Source: Rhodocyclaceae bacterium (GTDB lineage Bacteria; Pseudomonadota; Gammaproteobacteria; Burkholderiales; Rhodocyclaceae). From it: a stretch of 6,801 bases of DNA. The stretch covers positions 1-6,801 of the forward strand of contig JANYAW010000399.1 in assembly GCA_025361105.1 (NCBI GenBank), given 5' to 3'. Shown one piece after another: positions 1 through 5,687 of the stretch (the first letter of the stretch is position 1; the number at the start of each line of letters is the position of its first letter). The notes under the pieces are model-generated. The model had not been told where the DNA came from. It was given only the letters and a program-made list of their open reading frames with translations, and ran no database searches. Position numbers and translations under genes: made by a program.

Positions 1-106
1 CTATCAATCCCGCATATTTACGGGCGAGAATGTCGTATTCGCGACGGCGAACGAAGGGTAATTTTTCTTTCAACGCGCGACGAGTTTGGCGTAAGGGCAA
101 GGACAT
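1..106 (-). CDS. Unidentified gene, N-terminal fragment (runs off left edge)
   Basis: An ATG at 106-104 opens a frame that stays open to the window edge, giving 35 codons. The peptide begins MSLPLRQTRRALKEKL and continues FVRRREYDILARKYAGLI. It is strongly basic and has no signal peptide or membrane segment in the visible part. The start lies only 2 bp after the TAA of the upstream methyltransferase gene, and the last bases of that gene include an AAGAAAG stretch that could act as a weak ribosome binding site. The spacing suggests it is the next member of the glycosyltransferase/methyltransferase operon. The visible part is too short to name a family; a further glycosyltransferase or methyltransferase is an inference from context only. 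Confidence 0.65.
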   Translation of the reverse strand, partial: MSLPLRQTRRALKEKLPFVRRREYDILARKYAGLI

Positions 107-108
107 CT

Positions 109-711
109 TTACGCTTTCTTGGTACAAACAAATTCCCACAAAACATGAGAATTTGTTCCGCGCAAAGTGCGGCGAAAGCGTTTCCATTTCGCTTGCCAGC
201 CTTGTAGTGGTGCGGCATTGAACGCTTCAGGATGAAGCGCCCATTCGTTGCGCAACAAATCAAATTGGCCGGTGAAACCATACATGCGCGCCAGCGCGTT
301 GTCGCCACAAAAATATTCCCAAGTACCGATGGTGATGATATTGACATGGGTCGGATCGTGAAATGCAGTGGGATGCGGGAAGGCTGGGGTGACCGCGTAA
401 AACCGTCCACCGGGTTTGAGCACGCGCGATATTTCGTTCATCAGTTCGATGAAGGGGAAACGCGTTGATTTACCCTCGGGTGTGGGCAACACGCGCGGCA
501 CATGTTCGAGAAAATCGAAGGCCGAAATGGAATCAAAACTGGAATCGGGATGCGGAATCGGTGCGAGGCTCAAATTCGCCACGCGGAAAAATTCACTTGC
601 CGCCGATGCGGGCGCGATATCGACGCCATGCGCTTCCGTGCGCTGATACGGATTGCGCGGCGTACTGCCACAACCGATGTCGAGGTGTCGTGTCGTTATT
701 TCTCCGCTCAT
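109..711 (-). CDS. Class I SAM-dependent methyltransferase, small, glycan-operon type
   Basis: Predicted 200-residue cytosolic methyltransferase with a Rossmann-type SAM fold. Near the N-terminus HLDIGCGSTPRN (residues 9-20) is the glycine-rich SAM-binding motif I, and HGVDI shortly after supplies the acidic residue expected at the end of strand beta2. FDSISAFDFLEHVPR matches the motif IV/post-motif region, and LKPGGRFYAVTP matches the late strand typical of Methyltransf_11-like proteins. A later HDPTHVN segment is familiar in small methyltransferases of polysaccharide loci (recalled, not searched). I chose ATG 711 over the in-frame GTG at 723: it forms an ATGA overlap with the glycosyltransferase stop and has GGAG six bases upstream. 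The acceptor is unknown; a sugar or lipid-linked glycan is inferred from the adjacent glycosyltransferase. There is no regulator nearby, and expression probably depends on translational coupling. Confidence 0.9.
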   Translation of the reverse strand: MSGEITTRHLDIGCGSTPRNPYQRTEAHGVDIAPASAASEFFRVANLSLAPIPHPDSSFDSISAFDFLEHVPRVLPTPEGKSTRFPFIELMNEISRVLKPGGRFYAVTPAFPHPTAFHDPTHVNIITIGTWEYFCGDNALARMYGFTGQFDLLRNEWALHPEAFNAAPLQGWQAKWKRFRRTLRGTNSHVLWEFVCTKKA

Positions 712-1517
712 CGATAACTCCACGCACCATCACGCCTGTCCATGTGTAGAGTCATGCCATGCGCGGCAAGCTCCGCTGCGCGCCAATTCGCTTCACTACG
801 TTTGCGATTCAATTTATTGGTTTGCCTATCCCACCAATTCATGCCAAAACGCCGGTAGGCATAGCGATGATCGCCAAATTCCTTGATGCCTTGTTCGCGC
901 TTCATTGCGCTTTGCGTAATCGACCCGAAGTGATGCAACACCGACGCGCCGACCGTGGCAACCTTAATATTTCCGCGCTTGCAACGAGCGAGAAATTCCG
1001 CATCTTCACGACCAAATAGCAAACGGTCAGTGTCAAGAAATCCTATTTTGTGAAACACATCGCGATGCACGGTGAAGCACACACCGTGGAACCAGTTCTC
1101 TCGCCTCACGTCACCCATTTCACCGACAAATTTCTGCGCAAATTCGGCCACGTCGTAATCCAATTCGCCTTCCATCAAGGCTGGGCTGACCACACCAAGG
1201 CCGAGTTTTTCTGCCGCACGTATCCCCGCTTCAATCGCGTTGTGCCCCAGCACCACATCGTTATTGAGCAGCACCACCCATTCGCTTTTGCTCGCTAAAG
1301 CACCTTGCGTCCATGCCCCGCCGCAGCCCAAATTGACGGCATTGTTAATCGAGGGAATTTGCGGATTGGCGACGAGATATTGCGCGGTTTCGTCGGTGCT
1401 GCCATTGTCGATGACCAGCAAAGATTCCACCGGCACACCAACGGCCAGCAGCGAATCAAAACACTGGCAGGTGTATTTGAGTTGATTTAAAACGGGGATG
1501 ACGACGCTATACTTCAT
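708..1517 (-). CDS. Family 2 glycosyltransferase (GT-A fold)
   Basis: Predicted 269-residue inverting glycosyltransferase that transfers a sugar from a nucleotide donor to a growing surface glycan, acting in the cytosol or at the inner membrane face. The N-terminus YSVVIPVLNQ (3-12) and VIDNGSTDET (35-44) are the usual GT2 nucleotide-binding strands. LLNNDV (83-88) sits where the metal-binding DXD-type motif is expected. FGREDAEF (168-175) provides the acidic pair expected near the catalytic base, and HHFGS (195-199) is a frequent C-terminal GT2 motif. There are no transmembrane helices. ATG 1517 is preceded by AGGAA with six bases between. The stop overlaps the methyltransferase start. Donor and acceptor cannot be told from sequence; proteins of this shape are often annotated as rhamnosyltransferase-like. 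Confidence 0.92.
   Translation of the reverse strand: MKYSVVIPVLNQLKYTCQCFDSLLAVGVPVESLLVIDNGSTDETAQYLVANPQIPSINNAVNLGCGGAWTQGALASKSEWVVLLNNDVVLGHNAIEAGIRAAEKLGLGVVSPALMEGELDYDVAEFAQKFVGEMGDVRRENWFHGVCFTVHRDVFHKIGFLDTDRLLFGREDAEFLARCKRGNIKVATVGASVLHHFGSITQSAMKREQGIKEFGDHRYAYRRFGMNWWDRQTNKLNRKRSEANWRAAELAAHGMTLHMDRRDGAWSYR
718..721 (-). promoter_or_regulatory. Ribosome binding site of the methyltransferase gene
   Basis: On the minus strand the sequence reads GTGGAGTTATCG followed by ATGA. GGAG lies six bases before the ATG at 711. It lies inside the last codons of the glycosyltransferase gene, which supports the ATG start over the GTG at 723 and suggests coupled translation. Confidence 0.75.
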
Positions 1518-1582
1518 TTGGATTTCCTGTCGGATTTTTGCAGTTTATGCGATACATGACCGATTTTGAGATGCTGGAAAAT

Positions 1583-1680
1583 CCGCCACGGCTCAGTGAG
1601 CCGGAAAGTCCAAATCAAACCCGCCACGGCTCAGTGAGCCGGAAAATCCAAATCAAAACCGCCACGGCTCAGTGAGCCGT
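1583..1680. repeat. 38-bp tandem repeat with palindromic core, about 2.6 copies
   Basis: Units start at 1583, 1621 and 1659 with an exact 38-base period. The first two full units differ at only two of 38 positions. The third is cut off after about 22 bases, where it merges into the 3' end of polA. Each unit carries CGGCTC-AGT-GAGCCG, a six-base stem with a three-base loop, followed by an A-rich spacer (GGAAAATCCAAATCAAA on the plus strand, U-rich in the polA transcript). A further spacer-like fragment, GGAAAATC, lies at 1576-1583 just left of the first unit. The array fills most of the 151-bp gap between polA and the glycosyltransferase gene; the rest of that gap (1518-1582) holds the glycosyltransferase leader and no convincing promoter. 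Confidence 0.93.
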
Positions 1681-1681
1681 G
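1663..1681 (-). terminator. Candidate terminator hairpin spanning the polA stop codon
   Basis: CACGGCTC-AGT-GAGCCGTG gives an eight-base stem with a three-base loop that contains the polA TGA at 1671-1669. In the polA transcript it is followed by GGCGG and then an interrupted U-rich stretch (UUUUGAUUUGGAUUUU), so it is an imperfect intrinsic terminator. The two repeats further downstream supply shorter copies of the same stem (1589-1603 and 1627-1641) and similar U-rich tails, which may add up to stepwise termination or protect the 3' end of the mRNA. Function is inferred. Confidence 0.45.
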
Positions 1682-4422
1682 TCCCAGTCCCCGCCGACAC
1701 CGACTTCTACCAATAGCGGAACTTTCAAATCTGCGACACCGCCCATTAGTTTGGGTAAGGCCGCTTTGACGACATCAAGTTCCGCATCCGGCACTTCAAG
1801 CACGAGCTCGTCATGCACTTGCAATATCAGTAGCGATTGGAATTTCTGCTCATCAAGCCAGCCCTGAACTGCCAACATCGCGCGCTTGATCAGATCCGCT
1901 GCCGTGCCTTGCATCGGTGCGTTAATCGCAGCGCGCTCGGCGCCCTGGCGACGGCCGACGTTGGCGCTTTTGATTTCGGGTAACCACAAGCGACGACCGA
2001 AAACCGTTTCGACGTAGCCATTGCTGCGCGCCAGTGCGCGCGTTTCTTCCATATACCTCGCAACACCGGTGTAGCGGGCGAAGTAGCGATCCATATAGGA
2101 CTGCGCGGCGCTACGGTCGACGTTGATTTGCCTGGCCAGACCAAACGCGCTCATGCCGTAAATCAGACCGAAATTAATTGCTTTGGCCGCGCGGCGTTGT
2201 TCGTTGGCGACCTCGTTTAGCGGTATGCCAAAAACCTCCGAGGCCGTCGCGCGATGTACATCCTCGCCTTGCGCGAAGGCATCGAGCAGACGTGGGTCGT
2301 CGGACAAATGCGCCATGATGCGCAGTTCGACTTGCGAGTAATCGGCACTGACAATTTTGCTCCCGTGTGCAGCGATAAATGCGGAACGAATACGCCGGCC
2401 TTCCGCGGTGCGGATCGGAATATTTTGCAGGTTCGGATCGTTGGACGACAAGCGTCCGGTAATTGCTGTGGCCTGGCCGAAACTGGTGTGCACACGGCCG
2501 GTATTCGGGTTGATGGTTTTTGGCAATTTGTCGGTGTAAGTGCCTTTGAGTTTGGCAAGACTGCGGTAGGTGAGCAGCGCTTTGGGCAGCGGGTAATCTT
2601 CAGCCAATTTTTCCAACACTTCTTCGTCTGTCGATGCGCCACCGGATGGCGTTTTTTTGACTACCGGCAAACCTTGTTTGACGAACAAAATCTCGCCCAA
2701 TTGCTTGGGTGAATTCAAATTGAAAGGCTGGCCGGCGAGGGCATAGGCTTCGTTTTCCAGTGCCATCAATTTAATGCCGATCTCGTTGCTTTGTTGCGCC
2801 AGCGCGGCAGCATCAATCAACACGCCGTTGCGCTCGATACGGAATAAAACTTGTGCAATGGGTAATTCCAAATCACGGTAGAGCGCTTGCAGCGCGGTCT
2901 CTTTTGCTAAATTCGCTTGCAAAACTTGAAACACACGCAGAGTGCAATCGGCATCCTCAGCGGCATAGCTGGCAGCATGCTCGACATCGACTTGGCTAAA
3001 AGAAATACGTGCCGCACCTTTGCCGGTGACATCGTCATAGCTAATCGTTTTCAGCCCGCAATGCCGCGCCGCAAGAGCACCTAAATCATGCGATTTGTCG
3101 GATTCAAAAACGTAGGATTGCAACAGCGTGTCGTCGACGATTCCCGCCAGCGCGATGCCGTGATTGGCAAAAATATGCCGGTCATATTTGAGGTTTTGCC
3201 CGAGCTTTTTGTGCGCCGTCGATTCGAGCCAAGGTCTGAGTTTTTCCAGCGTTTCAGCAAACGGCAATTGCGCAGGCGCACCGGCGTAGGAATGCATCAA
3301 TGGCAAATATGCTGCGTGAACTTTTTCGCTATCCGCGATAGAAATGGCGAACGAGATGCCGACGAGCTGCGCCGTCATTGGATCCAAGCCAGTGGTTTCG
3401 GTGTCGAGCGATACGACATCGGCAGCAGTCAACCGGGCTATCCATTCGTCGAGTTTTTCGTCGGTCAGGATACATTCGTAACTGCTACGATCGAGCACTA
3501 TCGTTGCTTGCAAAGGCTCCGCTTTAGTTTCATTTCCGTCAGTTGGTGCTGGTGACACGCCGTTACCGACTGGCTTGCCATCTTTCAACTCACGCAGCCA
3601 GCCCTTGAATTCAAATTGAGAAAAAAGCGCAGTAAGTTTTGCCTTGTCCTGTTCACGGGGCACCAGTTGATCCGGCGCGAATTCCAAAGGCACATCACGC
3701 ACAATGGTGACCAGCTTTTTTCCCAGCGGTAAAAAATCCAAATGCTTGACCAAGTTCGCCCCCACCGCGCCACCGATGGCATTGGCATTGGCGATAACCG
3801 CATCCAGCGATTCAAATTGCGTCAGCCACTTCACCGCCGTTTTTGGACCAACTTTTTCTACACCCGGTACGTTGTCCACCGTATCGCCGACCAGCGTTAA
3901 GTAATCGACAATCTGTGTTGGCTTCACACCAAATTTCGCCAGCACCCCGGCTTCGTCGAGCACTTCGTTATTCATCGTATTGACGAGTTTCACCAGCGGC
4001 TCGACCAACTGCGCCATGTCTTTATCGCCAGTCGAAATCACGCAATGCATTCCGGCTTCCGCTGCCTGAGTGGACAGCGTGCCGATAACGTCGTCTGCCT
4101 CGACGCCATCGACCATCAACAAGGGCCAACCGCTGGCGCGGATGCACTCGTGCAGCGGGGCGATTTGCGCGGCCAAATCTTCCGGCATGTGCGGGCGATT
4201 GGCTTTGTATTGCGGATACCAATCGTCGCGAAAGGTTTTGCCTTTGGCATCAAAAACCACAGCTTTGAAATCCGCCTTATAGTCAGCTTCTAGCGTGCGC
4301 AACATCGAGAGCACGCCGCGAATTGCGCCGGTCGGATGGTTGGCAGAATTACGCAAATCGGGTAGCGCGTGGAAGGCTCGATACAGATAACTGGAGCCAT
4401 CAACCAGAAGTAATGTCGGCAT
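1669..4422 (-). CDS. polA: DNA polymerase I
   Basis: Cytosolic repair and Okazaki-fragment polymerase that removes RNA primers and fills gaps. At 917 residues it is close to the 928 of E. coli Pol I, and its polymerase residues sit 11 lower than the E. coli numbers. The N-terminal 5'-3' exonuclease domain (about 1-290) has LLLVDGSSYLYRAFHAL, GVEADDVIGTL, STGDKDMAQLV and a helix-hairpin region GDTVDNVPGVEKVGPKTAVKWL. A loose linker follows (about 285-310). The 3'-5' proofreading domain keeps its acidic residues in DTETTGLD (D340, E342), GQNLKYDRH and AAEDADCTLRVF, so proofreading should be active. The polymerase domain has motif A DYSQVELR (D694), the O-helix RRAAKAINFGLIYG (K747) and motif C QVHDELV (D871, E872). 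The ATG at 4422 fits the family N-terminus but has no clear Shine-Dalgarno sequence. Its start is 11 bp from the divergent LOG-family gene, so its promoter probably lies inside that gene. Confidence 0.99.
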   Translation of the reverse strand: MPTLLLVDGSSYLYRAFHALPDLRNSANHPTGAIRGVLSMLRTLEADYKADFKAVVFDAKGKTFRDDWYPQYKANRPHMPEDLAAQIAPLHECIRASGWPLLMVDGVEADDVIGTLSTQAAEAGMHCVISTGDKDMAQLVEPLVKLVNTMNNEVLDEAGVLAKFGVKPTQIVDYLTLVGDTVDNVPGVEKVGPKTAVKWLTQFESLDAVIANANAIGGAVGANLVKHLDFLPLGKKLVTIVRDVPLEFAPDQLVPREQDKAKLTALFSQFEFKGWLRELKDGKPVGNGVSPAPTDGNETKAEPLQATIVLDRSSYECILTDEKLDEWIARLTAADVVSLDTETTGLDPMTAQLVGISFAISIADSEKVHAAYLPLMHSYAGAPAQLPFAETLEKLRPWLESTAHKKLGQNLKYDRHIFANHGIALAGIVDDTLLQSYVFESDKSHDLGALAARHCGLKTISYDDVTGKGAARISFSQVDVEHAASYAAEDADCTLRVFQVLQANLAKETALQALYRDLELPIAQVLFRIERNGVLIDAAALAQQSNEIGIKLMALENEAYALAGQPFNLNSPKQLGEILFVKQGLPVVKKTPSGGASTDEEVLEKLAEDYPLPKALLTYRSLAKLKGTYTDKLPKTINPNTGRVHTSFGQATAITGRLSSNDPNLQNIPIRTAEGRRIRSAFIAAHGSKIVSADYSQVELRIMAHLSDDPRLLDAFAQGEDVHRATASEVFGIPLNEVANEQRRAAKAINFGLIYGMSAFGLARQINVDRSAAQSYMDRYFARYTGVARYMEETRALARSNGYVETVFGRRLWLPEIKSANVGRRQGAERAAINAPMQGTAADLIKRAMLAVQGWLDEQKFQSLLILQVHDELVLEVPDAELDVVKAALPKLMGGVADLKVPLLVEVGVGGDWDTAH

Positions 4423-4426
4423 GGAG
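4423..4426 (+). promoter_or_regulatory. Ribosome binding site selecting the GTG start of the LOG-family gene
   Basis: GGAG at 4423-4426 is followed by seven bases and then GTG at 4434. It occupies almost the whole 11-bp space between the two divergent start codons. It favours the GTG over in-frame ATG codons at 4413 and 4323, which would make the protein overlap the polA coding sequence. Confidence 0.6.
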
Positions 4427-4433
4427 ATTTGGC

Positions 4434-5168
4434 GTGAGCAAAGCGAAAAAGATACCTAGGGAATGCATAACAACAACGGCTGAGACACGTCCTGAAAACA
4501 ACGCCCGTGAAGCTTGGCGGGTGTTTGGAATTATGTCAGAGTTCGTCGAAGCCACCGAGCGTTTAGGCGTTGTAAGACCCGCCGTATCTATCTTTGGCAG
4601 CGCGCGAATCACCAAGGATTCGCCTTACTACCTGCTCACCGAAACGATTGCCAAACAACTTTCTGATTCGGGCTTCGCGGTAATCTCCGGTGGCGGGCCT
4701 GGCGTGATGGAAGCCGCCAACAAAGGCGCCTTTGCTGGCAAAAGTTTGTCGGTCGGCTTGAACATTCAGTTGCCGCATGAACAAACCTCGAATCCCTACC
4801 AAGATGTATCGCAAACCTTTCGCCATTTTTTCACCCGCAAATACATGTTCGTCAAACTCGCCTCGGCCTACGTGGTGATGCCCGGCGGCTTTGGCACGCT
4901 CGACGAATTACTTGAAGCGCTGACCTTGATTCAGACCAAAAAGTCCCCACGTATCCCACTGATTTTGGTCGGCAGTGAATTCTGGGGTGGCCTAATTCTG
5001 TGGCTGAAAACACGTTTGGTTGCTGATGGAATGATTGACGCCGCAGATATGGACTTGATACAAATGATTGACTCACCCGAACAAATTGTTGCCGCCATAT
5101 TTGATCATTATCAGACGCGCGGCTTTTCGCGATTGCCGGAAGAACATGAACTGTTGCTGAACCTATAA
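4434..5168 (+). CDS. TIGR00730/LOG-family Rossmann-fold protein
   Basis: Predicted 244-residue cytosolic protein of the lysine-decarboxylase-like LOG family. Characterised members hydrolyse nucleoside 5'-monophosphates to free base and ribose 5-phosphate (cytokinin riboside monophosphate in LOG; purine and pyrimidine nucleotides in bacterial PpnN). SIFGSARI (52-59) is the first Rossmann strand, ISGGGPGVMEAANKGA (84-99) the glycine-rich loop, FFTRKYMFVK (132-141) a conserved helix, and MPGGFGTLDE (149-158) the family signature PGGxGTxxE, intact. The region before the fold, NAREAWRVFGIMSEFVEATERL, marks the long form common in proteobacteria. I took GTG 4434 because it has a good GGAG and clears polA; upstream in-frame ATGs would add residues translated from polA antisense sequence. 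The true substrate is unknown. It is probably cotranscribed with the DUF2782 gene. Confidence 0.92.
   Translation: MSKAKKIPRECITTTAETRPENNAREAWRVFGIMSEFVEATERLGVVRPAVSIFGSARITKDSPYYLLTETIAKQLSDSGFAVISGGGPGVMEAANKGAFAGKSLSVGLNIQLPHEQTSNPYQDVSQTFRHFFTRKYMFVKLASAYVVMPGGFGTLDELLEALTLIQTKKSPRIPLILVGSEFWGGLILWLKTRLVADGMIDAADMDLIQMIDSPEQIVAAIFDHYQTRGFSRLPEEHELLLNL
4449..4476 (-). promoter_or_regulatory. Possible sigma70 promoter for polA inside the LOG-family gene
   Basis: On the minus strand TTGTTG (4476-4471) and TATCTT (4454-4449) are separated by 16 bases and lie just upstream of the polA ATG. Both boxes are imperfect. The case rests mostly on the fact that the 11-bp intergenic gap leaves no other room for a polA promoter. 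I found no comparable pair for the LOG-family gene on the plus strand within the polA 5' region. Confidence 0.25.
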
Positions 5169-5204
5169 ACTCCCTTCCTGCCTCCTTCATTGCACGTCAC
5201 TTTT

Positions 5205-5208
5205 AGGA
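5205..5208 (+). promoter_or_regulatory. Ribosome binding site of the DUF2782 gene
   Basis: AGGA lies six bases before ATG 5215. The 46-bp gap after the LOG-family stop holds no hairpin, which favours read-through from the LOG-family gene. Confidence 0.65.
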
Positions 5209-5214
5209 TTCGCC

Positions 5215-5580
5215 ATGCGCACTAGCACATTGTTTTTTCGTTCAGTCGGTCTGACATTTTTGCTCGCTACCAGCTTGCTGGGTTTCCAAGCCGCTGCGCA
5301 AGACCGACCGGCAAACTTGATTCCGATACCGGCAATTCCACCGCCACCGCCAGGCATGGTCGCCGACGATCTGGAACCGCAAGTCACTATCACCAAGCAC
5401 GGCGATGACAAGGTCGAAGAACACCGCGTTAACGGCAAACTGTACATGATGAAAATTACCCCTAGCCATGGTGTGCCGTATTATTTAGTCGACGAAAAAG
5501 GCGATGGTAATTGGGCGCCCAAAGACACGGCAGATGCTGCGCATTTGCGCGTGCCAATGTGGGTTATTGGGACGTTTTGA
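5215..5580 (+). CDS. DUF2782 family protein, predicted secreted/periplasmic
   Basis: A 121-residue protein of unknown function. Residues 1-28 form a signal peptide: a positive start (MRTSTLFFR), a hydrophobic core (VGLTFLLATSLLGF) and an AAA cleavage motif before QDRP. There is no lipobox cysteine, so a soluble periplasmic protein is more likely than a lipoprotein. A short proline-rich segment (IPAIPPPPPG) follows. The domain itself spans PQVTITKHGDDKVEEHRVNGKLYMMKITPSHGVPYYLVDEKGDGNW in two blocks and matches my memory of the DUF2782 pattern, a small beta-rich module. I also recall DUF2782 genes beside polA in Pseudomonas and other proteobacteria, which fits here, but a functional link to DNA repair is unlikely given the export signal. 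Confidence 0.85.
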   Translation: MRTSTLFFRSVGLTFLLATSLLGFQAAAQDRPANLIPIPAIPPPPPGMVADDLEPQVTITKHGDDKVEEHRVNGKLYMMKITPSHGVPYYLVDEKGDGNWAPKDTADAAHLRVPMWVIGTF

Positions 5581-5610
5581 TTGCGTATTGACAGCGGCGA
5601 AGCAGGGATT

Positions 5611-5630
5611 TCGCAAAGCATACTTTGCGA
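5611..5630. other. Hairpin 1 upstream of the DNA methyltransferase gene
   Basis: TCGCAAAG and CTTTGCGA form a perfect eight-base stem around a CATA loop. It lies 31 bp after the DUF2782 stop. No U-run follows on either strand, so it is not a typical intrinsic terminator. It could be a dispersed palindromic element, an operator or an mRNA structure. Confidence 0.6.
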
Positions 5631-5639
5631 CGGCTTAGG

Positions 5640-5659
5640 GTCGGCTGTGCAAAGCCGAC
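5640..5659. other. Hairpin 2 upstream of the DNA methyltransferase gene
   Basis: GTCGGCT and AGCCGAC form a perfect seven-base stem around a six-base GTGCAA loop. It ends one base before an in-frame ATG (5661) and 28 bp before the preferred methyltransferase ATG. Its GCAAAG (5649-5654) could pair instead with CTTTGC (5623-5628) of hairpin 1, and its AAGCCG (5652-5657) with CGGCTT (5631-5636), so the structures are mutually exclusive. Confidence 0.6.
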
Positions 5660-5687
5660 AATGCGCACCATTCCAACTGGCATCTCA

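Noticed and set aside
712..723. GTG at 723 as the methyltransferase start
   Set aside because: It adds only four residues, while ATG 711 has GGAG at six bases and an ATGA overlap with the previous stop.
1583..1680. CRISPR array
   Set aside because: The 38-bp period is tandem, with nearly identical 'spacers' and only 2.6 copies, and there are no cas genes.
2254..2712. Plus-strand open frame of 152 codons opposite polA
   Set aside because: It is antisense to conserved polymerase codons, shows no recognisable domain, and is a frame shadow.
3088..3555. Plus-strand open frame of 155 codons opposite polA
   Set aside because: It is antisense to the 3'-5' exonuclease domain and has arginine- and phenylalanine-rich composition typical of shadow frames.
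4323..4433. Upstream extension of the LOG-family gene to ATG 4323 or ATG 4413
   Set aside because: The added residues are antisense to the conserved polA N-terminus and do not resemble the family. GTG 4434 has a well-spaced GGAG.
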